64,000 nt of DNA from Sinorhizobium meliloti 4H41 (GTDB taxonomy: Bacteria > Pseudomonadota > Alphaproteobacteria > Rhizobiales > Rhizobiaceae). A program made the position numbers and the translations under genes. The DNA is taken from contig NZ_AQWP01000001.1 in the NCBI RefSeq assembly GCF_000375585.1, positions 1,130,788 to 1,194,787 on the forward strand. Reading direction: 5' to 3'. Below the pieces are notes generated by a model. It did not search any database, was not told the DNA's origin, and saw only the letters and a program-made list of their open reading frames with translations. Positions 1 to 7,118 of this stretch are shown here, one piece after another; the first letter of the stretch is position 1; every line of letters begins with the position of its first letter.

Positions 1-384
1 GCGGTCATGAAGAGCTCCGTGTGTCCCCCACGCGCAAACGATCTTACGGGCGCTCTTGGCGATCGCAAGGATGTGCTGATCGTTGTCGGGCCCGATCGGA
101 TCCGGATGGTCGTAAAGGGCCTTCGGGTTCGTGGAGCGAAGGGCAAACAGGTTGCCAACGATCAATCCGCCGAAGCCCCAGGCCTTCGCAAAGCCGATGC
201 ACCGGCGAATTGTCGGATCATCTTGGTTGGCGTCAGCCGTGGACGGGTTCAGCATGAGAAAGGCAACCTTGGCCTTCTCGCCGTCCCATTGCCGATCGAG
301 GCGGTAACGGTAGGCTCCGCATTCGGAAATGACGGCCGAGGACTTGGTCTCGGTTGCGAACATGTCGAACGTGTCGGTGCTCAT
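1..384 (-). CDS. DUF1643 family protein (partial, C-terminus off the left edge)
   Basis: The minus-strand frame starts with ATG at 384 and runs off the window edge, giving the first 128 residues. It contains the family signature: LMLNPSTADA, then DDPTIRRC, then a GFGGLIVGNLFALRST stretch and DPIGPDND. The function of DUF1643 proteins is not established; they are common in prophages and on plasmids. The start overlaps the stop of the upstream 64-aa gene by ATGA, the spacing used throughout this operon, which supports both the start and translational coupling. Family assignment is confident; role unknown. Confidence 0.85.
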   Translation of the reverse strand, partial: MSTDTFDMFATETKSSAVISECGAYRYRLDRQWDGEKAKVAFLMLNPSTADANQDDPTIRRCIGFAKAWGFGGLIVGNLFALRSTNPKALYDHPDPIGPDNDQHILAIAKSARKIVCAWGTHGALHDR

Positions 385-575
385 ACCTCGTCCCTCGACC
401 GGAGCGCGCCGGAGTCGGCGAGCGTTTCGTTGGTTTCGTCGTCGCTTGGCGGCTGCTCACCGGCGAGGGCATAGACGAAATTGCGCAGGTCAATGCCGGC
501 CTTTCGGCTCTTCGCGGTTAAGGTGATGCTGCCGTCGCGATGCCGGCGAACAGTGATTGATGGGGATTTGGTCAT
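381..575 (-). CDS. small early-operon protein, unknown
   Basis: A 64-aa protein starting MTKSPSITVRRHRDGSITL and ending in an acidic tail. It overlaps its neighbours on both sides by 4 bases (ATGA). The N-terminal part could form a small beta sheet followed by a helix (KAGIDLRNFVYALAG). I recognise no family. It is supported as a gene mainly by the perfect overlap pattern and protein-like composition. Its place between DUF1643 and HNH genes suggests an early nucleic-acid-related or accessory phage role, but this is inference. Confidence 0.65.
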   Translation of the reverse strand: MTKSPSITVRRHRDGSITLTAKSRKAGIDLRNFVYALAGEQPPSDDETNETLADSGALRSRDEV

Positions 576-919
576 GCTTCCCTCGTCTTTGCGAAGCCGC
601 GGCTCTTGATCTTGGCTTTGGACTGAGGCCAGAGCCCCAAATGTTTCTTGCGGACCCGGTCACATTTGGCCTGCTCGGATTGCTCTTCCGCGGATTTCTC
701 GCGGTGCGGCTGTTTCAGGACGGGATGCAGGTTGCATTCCCGGTGCTCGCCGCCGCGCCAGAGGGCCTTGATGTGATCGAGGTCCCAAGCGTCACCGGCC
801 ATGATCTTCCGGCCGGAGAGTTGGCAGACGCCGCCGTATTTCTCGAAAATGCGAAGGCGGACGCGCGGAGGTATTGCGGCGTCATCGTTCTTGCCGATCC
901 ACTCTTCAACGGTCCGCAT
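572..919 (-). CDS. HNH endonuclease
   Basis: A 115-aa protein with a compact HNH nuclease core: RLRIFEKYGGVCQLSGRKI (the second Cys of the usual zinc knuckle is absent), then DLDHIKALWRGGEH and an N-L-H triad (about residues 50-66). The basic C-terminal tail (KHLGLWPQSKAKIKSRGF) is typical of small phage HNH proteins. The ATG at 919 is chosen over the in-frame GTG at 925 because a GGAGG Shine-Dalgarno lies 5 bases upstream of the ATG. It sits in the early operon rather than beside terminase, so a role in packaging is less obvious; homing-type, recombination or host-DNA functions are alternatives. Confidence 0.85.
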   Translation of the reverse strand: MRTVEEWIGKNDDAAIPPRVRLRIFEKYGGVCQLSGRKIMAGDAWDLDHIKALWRGGEHRECNLHPVLKQPHREKSAEEQSEQAKCDRVRKKHLGLWPQSKAKIKSRGFAKTREA

Positions 920-1136
920 CTGCACCTCCGTTCATGAAGCACTCGTTGCAGATCAGCTTTCCGCGCTCGTGCTCTCCGCTAAGCTCTTGCGGGAACTTAT
1001 AGAGATTGCATCTGCCGCAACGCTGCTGGCGAAGCCCGGCACGAAGCTGGACGCGCGCCCATTCGTGCCATTCGAGATAGCCGGTGGGAGCGGGATCTCC
1101 GCCGCGGTATTCTGGGATGAAGTGGATGTGCGCCAT
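906..1136 (-). CDS. small zinc-ribbon protein, unknown
   Basis: A 76-aa protein with two Cys pairs, CGRC and CNEC, separated by about 20 residues, which suggests one structural zinc site of the zinc-ribbon or treble-clef kind. The N-terminus is His/aromatic rich (MAHIHFIPEYRGGD). It overlaps the HNH gene start by 14 bases. No family is recognised. Several neighbouring genes are also Cys-rich, so this may be part of a set of early phage zinc proteins acting on host transcription or nucleic acids; that is inference only. Confidence 0.65.
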   Translation of the reverse strand: MAHIHFIPEYRGGDPAPTGYLEWHEWARVQLRAGLRQQRCGRCNLYKFPQELSGEHERGKLICNECFMNGGADADR

Positions 1137-1139
1137 GGT

Positions 1140-1346
1140 CTACTCCATCATCTGACGCTTGCAGGGGCCGTCGCACCAGAAGCGAAGGTGGTTCTTGCGG
1201 CCGGCCAGTCGAGCATGAAGGAAACCGTCGCACTGTGGGCAGCGGACGCGGGCGGCACTGAGGCCCTTCTTGATCATCTGGGCCTTCATCTTCATGCCGT
1301 CGGTTATCGTCGACATGATCGAGGCTTTGTCGAAAGAGGCGCTCAT
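1140..1346 (-). CDS. small zinc-binding protein, unknown
   Basis: A 68-aa protein starting MSASFDKASIMSTITDGMK. The C-terminal half carries CPQC and CDGPC with basic residues between them (HARLAGRKNHLRFWCDG), a plausible zinc ribbon able to bind nucleic acid. The ATG at 1346 is preferred over an upstream in-frame start because it overlaps the preceding gene's stop as ATGA, as elsewhere in the operon. The longer frame would have an arginine/leucine-rich leader that is the shadow of another frame. Function unknown. Confidence 0.65.
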   Translation of the reverse strand: MSASFDKASIMSTITDGMKMKAQMIKKGLSAARVRCPQCDGFLHARLAGRKNHLRFWCDGPCKRQMME

Positions 1347-1888
1347 GGCTGGGCCCCCTTCTTGACCGGGTTGCAGACATCGCAGCGCCTGGTGCAGAGG
1401 TCGCAACCGGAGTCCGCGTCTTCGCAGCAGCCGTCGAAGCAGTCGGACACGTAGCCTTCGCCGCCGCAGTTGAAGCATTCGTCTTCGTAGACGTCGTCGT
1501 CATAGCCGAAGTCGTAGGCATCGAGTTCTGCCTGGGCCTCGTCGTTGACGCGCTTGATGCATGCGCCACAGACACGATAGACGCGGCCAGACATACCCTC
1601 TTCGTAGTCGCGGGCGTCTCGTAGATCTGTGACGTGGTTCTTGCACCACTCGCATGATCCGGTGCGCCATTCGAGCTCTTCTGCCTGCCCAGCCTCGGAG
1701 CACCGGTACGCGCGGCGCTCGTCAATGCACTGCTGGCAAAGGTCTTCCATCTCGCATCCGAAGGAATCCGTCTCGCCTTGGATGCGCGCTACGGCCGGAC
1801 GGTCCGGATGGTCGTCGCACATCATCCCGTCCGGGACGTCGTGAGAGGTGCCGGGAAGTGTTGAAATCGGGCCGGTGACGTCGCTCAT
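1343..1888 (-). CDS. cysteine-rich zinc-binding protein, unknown
   Basis: A 181-aa acidic protein (MSDVTGPISTLPG start) with many paired cysteines: CQQC, CEWC, CGAC, CFNC, then CDLC and CDVC near the C-terminus. The last third (ECFNCGGEGYVSDCFDGCCED) resembles a DnaJ-type or rubredoxin-like Cys knuckle with acidic insertions. Several zinc sites are likely. The start is set by the ATGA overlap with the gene at 1885-2250. I do not recognise a named family. Acidic zinc proteins in early phage operons often bind host proteins, but nothing here identifies a target. Confidence 0.7.
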   Translation of the reverse strand: MSDVTGPISTLPGTSHDVPDGMMCDDHPDRPAVARIQGETDSFGCEMEDLCQQCIDERRAYRCSEAGQAEELEWRTGSCEWCKNHVTDLRDARDYEEGMSGRVYRVCGACIKRVNDEAQAELDAYDFGYDDDVYEDECFNCGGEGYVSDCFDGCCEDADSGCDLCTRRCDVCNPVKKGAQP

Positions 1889-2250
1889 ACCGCCTCCCGG
1901 AGCATGTCTCGCTGAACCTGCTTGATGAGCTTTCCGCGCACTCGGATCACTCGCAGCACGCGCGCTTTGTCGCACTCGAAGGAGAAGCCCGCCCGAGCGG
2001 CGTCAGGATCCGGTGTCAACTCGCCAATCGGCTCGACCTCATAGACTTTGCCGCAACCGGACCAGTGCATGCAGGCGTAGAGAAGAGCGCCGTGCTGATC
2101 GGTGCAGACATAGACCTTGTTGGTGTTGCAGACGCCGGCCGCGCCGAAGCGGGCCGTCGACGGTGCTTTCGTTGTCGCCGGCGGCAGGACGAACTGGCCG
2201 ACGGTCAGGCCGCCGAATCCGCCGTGGAAGTAGCGAACGGCGCCGGTCAT
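1885..2250 (-). CDS. putative ADP-ribosyltransferase-fold protein (Arr/KptA-like)
   Basis: A 121-aa protein. The order of motifs resembles small Arr/KptA-type ADP-ribosyltransferases: an N-terminal YFHGG, then GLTVGQFVLPP, then a central KVYVCTD strand followed by a helix, then KVYEVEPIGELTPDPD and a C-terminal KARVLRVIRV strand. In such folds the His of the first motif and a central Tyr bind NAD, and a late acidic residue is catalytic. Phages use such enzymes to modify host RNA polymerase or other targets. The assignment rests on motif order remembered from the family, not a search. It overlaps both neighbours by 4 bases. Confidence 0.5.
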   Translation of the reverse strand: MTGAVRYFHGGFGGLTVGQFVLPPATTKAPSTARFGAAGVCNTNKVYVCTDQHGALLYACMHWSGCGKVYEVEPIGELTPDPDAARAGFSFECDKARVLRVIRVRGKLIKQVQRDMLREAV

Positions 2251-2579
2251 GCTTCCACCTCGTCTTCCTCGCGCTCAATGTTCAGGCGCTCTGCAACGAT
2301 CGGGTGATGTTCGAGAAGCCAGCCGGTCCAATCGATGTCGCGGTCCATGTGTTGAAACCATGGGAAGTCTTCTCCCCATGAGCCGTTGAGGTCCGCGTAT
2401 GCGGTCGCGGCGGCCTGGCATTCGACGTGAACGTGCTGGGTGTAGAAATAGCCGTCGAACCTGCCGGCTGCGTAGTGCGCGGGTGAGCCGACCTCAATCT
2501 GCCGTCCGCACTGCTCGCATTCGTGCGGCTTGCGCGTGGCCTTGATGGTCCGGCCAGAGTGGAAGTCGTCGATGCTCAT
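2247..2579 (-). CDS. zinc-finger protein, unknown
   Basis: A 110-aa protein beginning MSIDDFHSGRTIKATRKPH. Residues 21-54 hold CEQCGRQIEVGSPAHY and HVHVEC, a treble-clef-like zinc site also seen in small phage proteins that capture HNH-like or ribbon folds. The rest is rich in aromatic and acidic residues. It lies between the possible ADP-ribosyltransferase and another small gene with 4-base overlaps on both sides. No named family; nucleic-acid or protein binding is the reasonable guess. Confidence 0.7.
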   Translation of the reverse strand: MSIDDFHSGRTIKATRKPHECEQCGRQIEVGSPAHYAAGRFDGYFYTQHVHVECQAAATAYADLNGSWGEDFPWFQHMDRDIDWTGWLLEHHPIVAERLNIEREEDEVEA

Positions 2580-2848
2580 GACGCACCTGCCTTTGCCTTG
2601 GCGATCATGCGCTCAAGCGGTGAGAGGTGATCTTCGACGGCCTTCGCCTTCAGCGGCGGCAGGCCGAACTTTTCGAGATAGACGCGCGAGTGCTTCGCCC
2701 AGACCTTCTTGCCCCAGCTCGTCGAGGCGAATTCCCATGGACGAGCGGCGCGCAGCGCCTTCTTGCGCGCGGATAGGTCGGCATCGGCCGGCAGGTTGCG
2801 ATGAACCTCGCCAATGACGTGGGCGGCGGTCTTCTGCCAGTCGATCAT
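2576..2848 (-). CDS. small early-operon protein, unknown
   Basis: A 90-aa, mostly helical, basic protein (MIDWQKTAAHVIGEVHRNLP start; ends with a lysine-rich helix LERMIAKAKAG). The central stretch ARPWEFASTSWGKKVWAKHSRVYL is rich in Trp and basic residues, which could suit DNA binding. ATGA overlaps on both sides support it as a real gene in the early operon. No family recognised. Confidence 0.65.
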   Translation of the reverse strand: MIDWQKTAAHVIGEVHRNLPADADLSARKKALRAARPWEFASTSWGKKVWAKHSRVYLEKFGLPPLKAKAVEDHLSPLERMIAKAKAGAS

Positions 2849-3087
2849 GCTGCACCGCCTTTCGACGCATACAGCGCAAGACGCTCCTCGATCCCCTGAA
2901 CAAGCCCCTCGTTGAGCATAGCTGCCGCCTTGCGGGAATCCCCGCCCATACAGGCGAGAAGAACAACAGCGAAGGCGTGCTCTGCCGTGACCAAAACAGA
3001 GGAATATTCGGTGAACGGGTTACGGCCATCGATGATGGCCTTGGCAGCGGCGAGCGCGCGAATCGTGTCTTTGACGTTGTTGGTCAT
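2845..3087 (-). CDS. small helical protein, unknown
   Basis: An 80-aa protein starting MTNNVKDTIRALAAAKAII. It is mostly amphipathic helix with one Cys-Met-Gly-Gly turn. The ATG at 3087 is chosen because it overlaps the stop of the next gene as ATGA; longer in-frame starts would run antisense through that gene. No conserved domain is apparent to me. Confidence 0.65.
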   Translation of the reverse strand: MTNNVKDTIRALAAAKAIIDGRNPFTEYSSVLVTAEHAFAVVLLACMGGDSRKAAAMLNEGLVQGIEERLALYASKGGAA

Positions 3088-3344
3088 GCTGCATCGCCCT
3101 TTGCGGACTCGACATAGACTACGGTGACCATCTGAGCCGGTACGCGAGCTTTGATCTGGCCGGAGAGATCGTAGACGGCATAGAAGGGAACCGGTGCGCA
3201 CTGACCATTTTCGCCGTATGCGACGATCTTGCTGGTGGAGCCGTCAAATCGCGGGTCGATCGAGTAGCCCCCGCCGTCTTCGCCGGGGTACCAGATGGAT
3301 TTGATGGGGTGCTCGTCTTCGTGAATGACGGGAATATTCTTCAT
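3084..3344 (-). CDS. small early-operon protein, unknown
   Basis: An 86-aa protein starting MKNIPVIHEDEHPIKSIWY with beta-strand character (PVPFYAVYDLSGQIKARVP, then MVTVVYVESA). Overlaps of 4 bases on both sides indicate co-translation with its neighbours. It has no cysteines, membrane segments or recognisable catalytic motif. Unknown function. Confidence 0.65.
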   Translation of the reverse strand: MKNIPVIHEDEHPIKSIWYPGEDGGGYSIDPRFDGSTSKIVAYGENGQCAPVPFYAVYDLSGQIKARVPAQMVTVVYVESAKGDAA

Positions 3345-3862
3345 GCTGCGGCTCCCGCGTTTCGTTGTGTGGTGCCGCGCTCAACTCCGATCAGATCGTC
3401 GAGGAAGTCGAGGACGGCCGTTTTGCTTTCCTGAAATTCCTGCTTGCCCATCGCCTTCATGGACTGGCTCTTCGCCACGTAGCGGGTGACGGTCGCCTCC
3501 TTCACGTCGACGACGGAGAAAGCGTCAATCGGGCGGATGAAGGCTGCGAGCTTCTTTGCCTCCGCTTTGCTAGAGCAGACGATGGTATGCGTGTCGCAAT
3601 AGCCCTTCTTGATCAGGGCATAGGCCCGCAGGTGCTCAGCGGACTCGGCGAAAGGCAGGCCGGAATACTGTTCCGGCAGATTGCGCCAGGCATCGTTCAC
3701 GGCGGCGAAAAAGTGCCGGTGAGAATTCATGCTCCGGTCGTTGTGCTCGGCGAGCGTATAGAACTCGCCGACCACGTAACGCTTGTCGCATTCGCGGGCC
3801 CAGTGCCGGTTTGCCGGCTGGAAGGCCTCGCCGTTCCACTGCAAGAGGACCGGGCCGCTCAT
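3341..3862 (-). CDS. conserved phage protein next to recT, unknown
   Basis: A 173-aa protein with the strand MSGPVLLQWNGEAFQP, then YVVGEFYTLAEHNDRSMNSH, then an alpha/beta region around SAEHLRAYALIKKGYCDT. The NDRS/SH pattern (residues about 41-48) is reminiscent of the short motif in NinB/DUF1367-like phage recombination proteins, but the match is too short to name. It follows recT with one base between stop and start, so it may assist annealing or junction processing. That link is inference from position. Confidence 0.65.
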   Translation of the reverse strand: MSGPVLLQWNGEAFQPANRHWARECDKRYVVGEFYTLAEHNDRSMNSHRHFFAAVNDAWRNLPEQYSGLPFAESAEHLRAYALIKKGYCDTHTIVCSSKAEAKKLAAFIRPIDAFSVVDVKEATVTRYVAKSQSMKAMGKQEFQESKTAVLDFLDDLIGVERGTTQRNAGAAA

Positions 3863-3863
3863 G

Positions 3864-4889
3864 TCAGCCCGCCATCATCGGATGATTGCGGAGTTCGGCG
3901 TCGGAAGGGCCCATCGCCGGACGGCTCGGCTTGCGAGCGATTGCCGCCTCTATCTCCTTCTTGAGCGCAAGCGCGTCGCCCGGCTGCAGAGCCCAGAAGC
4001 GTTTCAGCGGCTCACGGTTCGCGTCCCGCCACTTCGCGACGGTCTCCGGCGTGGATTCGTTGATGAACCGCATCACCTCGTCGGCGAACTTCCCGACCGG
4101 TACATTCTCGAGCGCCCAGTTGTCGCCCCAGGTGACCGTGATGGAGTTGTCGGCGCCGATCACTCGCATGCGGTGATCCTCGCGTTCCTTCTCGACGACT
4201 TCGGAGGCGGTCAGGTCGAGGACCTTAGCGCGGTCAATTTCGGCTTCGTCATAAGTGCCGGAATACTGTTCCGGCCACCCTGCGCGAAGCGCCTGCATCT
4301 GCGCGCACTTCTCGATCATGAGGCGCGGCATCCGGCACCAGTTGCCCGAGTCGTCAAGCACTTCGGTTTCTTCGCCGACGGGAACTTTCTTTTTCTTCGG
4401 CTTGCCGCTGTCCGGCCAGACCTCGCCGGTGTCCTCCCACTTGTATCCGCCGGACGCTTTGCGCTTGATCGGCGCGAACTCGGACCAATAGGCCTGCCCC
4501 ACGACTTCGAACCAATCGCCGGACTGCGGATCTCGTTTCCACAGATAGACGGTAGCGGACACGATGCCGAGCGGGTTGGTCGGCGATACCAGGGCCTTGT
4601 CGGTTTCGAACTGTGTCGGCTTGCTCGCCGGCCGGTAGTCGCCGCAGCGCTGCGCAATGACGCGCTGGCCGTCGCGGGTGATGATGATCGTCATCTTCCG
4701 CTTTTCAGCATCGCCCTTAGAGAAGACCATGGGAATGATCTGCCCGAGGAACGGGTCAAGGCCTTTTGCACGAGCGACTTCGCAGAAGAGGTTGAACTCT
4801 TCGTCGTTGCAGTCCTTTGCTACCGTGGCCTTCACGAGCGCAATCTGCTTAGGCGTCATGTCATAGCGAGTGATCGCGTTCATGGTCAT
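3864..4889 (-). CDS. recT: RecT/Bet-family single-strand annealing protein
   Basis: About 340 aa. The N-terminal half has the Bet/RecT core: LFCEVARAKGLDPFLGQII, then a KMTIIITRDGQRVIA strand, then WSEFAPIKR and LMIEKCAQMQALRAGWPE. The C-terminal 100 residues are low in conservation and basic, as usual. These proteins anneal complementary ssDNA during phage recombination and repair. Two starts are possible: ATG 4889 (ATGA overlap with the Gp157-like gene) or ATG 4883, which has an AAGGA at 7-base spacing. The partner exonuclease is not visible here and may lie left of the window. Confidence 0.9.
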   Translation of the reverse strand: MTMNAITRYDMTPKQIALVKATVAKDCNDEEFNLFCEVARAKGLDPFLGQIIPMVFSKGDAEKRKMTIIITRDGQRVIAQRCGDYRPASKPTQFETDKALVSPTNPLGIVSATVYLWKRDPQSGDWFEVVGQAYWSEFAPIKRKASGGYKWEDTGEVWPDSGKPKKKKVPVGEETEVLDDSGNWCRMPRLMIEKCAQMQALRAGWPEQYSGTYDEAEIDRAKVLDLTASEVVEKEREDHRMRVIGADNSITVTWGDNWALENVPVGKFADEVMRFINESTPETVAKWRDANREPLKRFWALQPGDALALKKEIEAAIARKPSRPAMGPSDAELRNHPMMAG

Positions 4890-5416
4890 TTCCTTCTGAC
4901 GGTGAGGGAGAAACTGCCGTTGTCGAGCGTGGCGCCAGGAATGGCGGCGCCGCCTTCGCGCAGCTCGGCGGTGAGGGCTTTCTTGTCGAGCTTCGGGGCG
5001 GGGCGGGGCTGCTCAACCCAGTATTTCGCCGGAATGTCGGCCTCGTCGGTGACGATCAGGGCGGCCGCGCGTTTCGTGAGCGACAGCGTTGCCGTCGGCA
5101 GCTTCATCGAAAGCTGATCGGTGGCGAGCATCGCCTGTTCGATCAGGGCGCGGATGCGCTCGGCGCGCTTCTCGACAGCCTTGCGGCGCGCCTCGAACTC
5201 GGTTTCCTTTGCTTTGAGCCCCGTCACGAGAACATCGCACTCGTCGAGTTCCGCGATTGCCTCCTCGATGGCCTCCATGAGGTTGGTTTCGCCCTCGATG
5301 GTGTCGGCGACCAGTTCGGTGTCGTCGTCGGCGCCCTGGTTGCGAAGATCGACGAGGAGAGCTTTTGCGGCTTCGGTCTGTCGGCGGATGGTGTGTTCGA
5401 TTGCTGGTGCGGTCAT
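4886..5416 (-). CDS. siphovirus Gp157-like protein
   Basis: A 176-aa protein starting MTAPAIEHTIRRQTEAAK. It has a long N-terminal coiled coil with the acidic EGETNLMEAIEEAIAELDE segment, an arginine-rich second helix, and a C-terminal beta region ending PGATLDNGSFSLTVRRK. This is the layout of the Gp157 family, found next to annealases in many siphovirus genomes and linked in streptococcal phages to phage resistance. Its molecular function is not known. The ATG at 5416 is chosen because the coiled coil begins here and the longer frame has a composition unlike the rest. Confidence 0.8.
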   Translation of the reverse strand: MTAPAIEHTIRRQTEAAKALLVDLRNQGADDDTELVADTIEGETNLMEAIEEAIAELDECDVLVTGLKAKETEFEARRKAVEKRAERIRALIEQAMLATDQLSMKLPTATLSLTKRAAALIVTDEADIPAKYWVEQPRPAPKLDKKALTAELREGGAAIPGATLDNGSFSLTVRRK

Positions 5417-5417
5417 G

Positions 5418-5654
5418 TCAGACGTTCCTGGCTTTGACGATTTGGCGGTGGACCTGCTCCGTGTTCCAGAAGCCGGCGGCGAAGACGGCGAGCACGGCAG
5501 CAAGGAGAATGAGGAAGGTCGCGGTTGCGGTAGTGGCGCGGTTCAGGTTCGCGACCGCGTCCAGATCGATGTTTCGTGCCGGCGGAAGGTCGCAGTGGCC
5601 GCATTCGCAGTACCTCTGCTCGGGATCGCAGGCGAAGGAGACGGGGCGGCTCAC
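5418..5654 (-). CDS. small single-pass membrane protein with Cys-rich N-terminus
   Basis: A 78-aa protein. Residues 1-25 carry four cysteines (CDPEQRYCECGHC), followed by a linker and one strong transmembrane helix (ATATFLILLAAVLAVFAAGFW), then a short charged tail. Its stop lies 2 bases from the Gp157-like start and its own start overlaps the upstream gene. A membrane protein with a metal-binding head could be a superinfection or host-takeover factor; no family recognised. Confidence 0.65.
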   Translation of the reverse strand: MSRPVSFACDPEQRYCECGHCDLPPARNIDLDAVANLNRATTATATFLILLAAVLAVFAAGFWNTEQVHRQIVKARNV

Positions 5655-5911
5655 GCGACGTTCCGTGCAGCCGCTGCCGCCTGCTCGCGTGAGTATTCGC
5701 TCACCTGCAGGTAGCCGTTGATCATGTCCGTCAAGGCGGTAAGCTTTTCGCCGGGGAGCTTGATCGCGAACACGTCGAAGTCGTTGTTGAAGCGCTTCCA
5801 GGCCGTGTCGCCGCTCGGGCCGGGAGCAATGATGCCGGCCTTCTCAAGTTCCCACCTGCTGGTGTTCGAGAGGAAGTAAGCGAAGTCGCGGAGTTGCGTT
5901 GCCGTGATCAT
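5651..5911 (-). CDS. small early-operon protein, unknown
   Basis: An 86-aa helical protein starting MITATQLRDFAYFLSNTSRWELEKAG in part (helix, turn, helix), ending in an alanine-rich basic tail. ATGA overlaps on both sides place it firmly in the operon. No domain recognised; the N-terminal 40 residues could form a small winged-helix-like unit but this is weak. Confidence 0.65.
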   Translation of the reverse strand: MITATQLRDFAYFLSNTSRWELEKAGIIAPGPSGDTAWKRFNNDFDVFAIKLPGEKLTALTDMINGYLQVSEYSREQAAAAARNVA

Positions 5912-6141
5912 GCCGCGCTCCTCTCGATCGAGACGGTCTCGGAGAGGAAGAAATCCGGGAAGGTCGAATAGCGTTCGAAGCGCTCGACGGTCGTGCCGGG
6001 GAAGGCGGCTGCTTCCTCGTAGGCTTCGTCTTCCGACCGGAACTGCAGCGCGTCGTCGACTTCGTAGGAGAAGAAGCCTTCGACCGTCAGGACGCGGCCT
6101 ATCTCGTCCTCAATCCTGTATCGGGTAACCATCGTGCCCAT
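5908..6141 (-). CDS. first gene of the leftward early operon, unknown
   Basis: A 77-aa acidic protein (MGTMVTRYRIEDEIGRVL start). It is the promoter-proximal gene of the leftward operon. A GGGAG Shine-Dalgarno lies 7 bases upstream of ATG 6141, favouring that start over the internal ATG at 6132. The paired CI-type operators at 6182-6231 lie directly upstream, so it should be repressed in the lysogen and made early on induction. In lambda the corresponding position is N, but this protein is acidic and not arginine-rich, so an N-type antiterminator is unlikely. Confidence 0.7.
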   Translation of the reverse strand: MGTMVTRYRIEDEIGRVLTVEGFFSYEVDDALQFRSEDEAYEEAAAFPGTTVERFERYSTFPDFFLSETVSIERSAA

Positions 6142-6181
6142 CGTTCATCTCCCGGCATGGCCGTGTGTTGATGAAAATGAA

Positions 6182-6231
6182 CGTACAATATGTACGATAA
6201 GTGCGCAAGAGGCAAATGTACATTTTGTACG
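6182..6231. promoter_or_regulatory. left operator pair for the phage repressor (OL-like)
   Basis: Two 15-bp palindromes, CGTACAATATGTACG (6182-6196) and TGTACATTTTGTACG (6217-6231), share the form nGTACA-N3-TGTACG. Their centres are 35 bp apart. They lie just upstream of the leftward early operon. The same sequence form and the same spacing recur at 8345-8394 between cI and the rightward operon. This identifies them as the binding sites of the CI-like repressor and/or the Cro-like protein. A leftward promoter must overlap them; I cannot fix its -35 and -10 with confidence. Confidence 0.85.
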
Positions 6232-6257
6232 ATAAACTGCCTATGGGAGAATCAAGC

Positions 6258-6288
6258 GCAACAAAAAGCCCCGCTCAGGGGCGGGGCT
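6258..6288 (-). terminator. rho-independent terminator of the repressor operon
   Basis: Read leftward, AGCCCCGC (6288-6281) and its complement (6274-6267) form an 8-bp GC stem with a 6-nt loop, followed by TTTTTGT. It lies just after the stop of the DUF1828/DUF1829 gene at 6321 and before the left operators. It therefore closes the cI transcript and insulates the leftward early promoter. Confidence 0.85.
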
Positions 6289-6320
6289 GGTCGTGGAGGG
6301 ATGTCTCCAGCGGCGGGAGA

Positions 6321-7118
6321 TCAGGCCGCAAGCTTTTGGAAACTCTGCACGGCTTGTCTTTCATCTCCGCGAAAGAAACGTGTAGAAAGTCCACGGTTAA
6401 CGGCTCGCTGATATCGCTTGTCGCCAATCACGCTGATTTTCTTGGCATCCTCGATCAATGCCACAGCGGACAACGTGTCTTGCATCTGCACGCGCTCGAT
6501 TTCGGTGTGAAGCAATTCGGCTTCAAGGAACTGTGTCGAACTGTTCACAAGGAACACTCCGAGGCGCCTCAGATTGGCGTTATCGCGCGGGATCAATACC
6601 ACGTCCGCAGGGTAGTCGCTTAAATCGGGGGCCAAGCTCGATCTCTCCGAAATCGAAAAATGCTTGGACAGGTGTTCTTGGATTGCTGCGACCGCGTCGT
6701 CTTTGAACGTGGACCGCACCGTTTCCCTGGTCACCAGCTCAAGTGCGCGAATACGAAGCAGCCCAGACAGAAAGCGAACGGACGCGAGCCCGATATCTGC
6801 TTCGGAAAGTCCCTGGGTCTTAATTTCAAAGGTATCCGGATCCCAATATGCACCCGCATCGCTAAGCATGGTGTCTAGGATCTGGCGGCGCTGGCCGGTT
6901 TGGATATCGATCCCAGACGCCATGAGGTGGGGGAGAAAGGAACCATCGTCTTCGAGTATCAATCCCTCATCCGTTTGGCGGGCGTAGAATGCTAGATGGT
7001 CTCCAGAGCTGTCGTAGAACGGCGAGTTTATCGCCAGTCCAGATGGTACCGGACGCACGGAGATTGCATCTGAAAAAGAGCGGTGGAGGGCGTCTAGGAC
7101 GACGTGCGGGTCAGTCAC
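6321..7118 (-). CDS. DUF1828/DUF1829 protein, lysogenically expressed candidate exclusion gene
   Basis: A 265-aa protein. The N-terminal part (about 20-110) fits DUF1828: a hydrophobic strand SPFYDSSGDHLAFYARQ, then DEGLILEDDGSFLPHL and a helix with GQRRQILDTML. The second half (about 150-255) fits DUF1829, with VVLIPRDNANLRRLGVF and EIERVQMQDTLSAVALIED. The biochemical role of these domains is not established. It is coupled by ATGA to the gene upstream, lies downstream of cI on the same strand and ends at a terminator, exactly the lambda rexB/rexA position. Its DNA is visibly less GC-rich than the phage core, suggesting a separate origin. Confidence 0.8.
   Translation of the reverse strand: MTDPHVVLDALHRSFSDAISVRPVPSGLAINSPFYDSSGDHLAFYARQTDEGLILEDDGSFLPHLMASGIDIQTGQRRQILDTMLSDAGAYWDPDTFEIKTQGLSEADIGLASVRFLSGLLRIRALELVTRETVRSTFKDDAVAAIQEHLSKHFSISERSSLAPDLSDYPADVVLIPRDNANLRRLGVFLVNSSTQFLEAELLHTEIERVQMQDTLSAVALIEDAKKISVIGDKRYQRAVNRGLSTRFFRGDERQAVQSFQKLAA

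Noticed and set aside
3783-5117. A 444-codon plus-strand frame opposite recT and the Gp157-like gene
   Set aside because: Antisense shadow of strong phage genes; no start signal and no domain.
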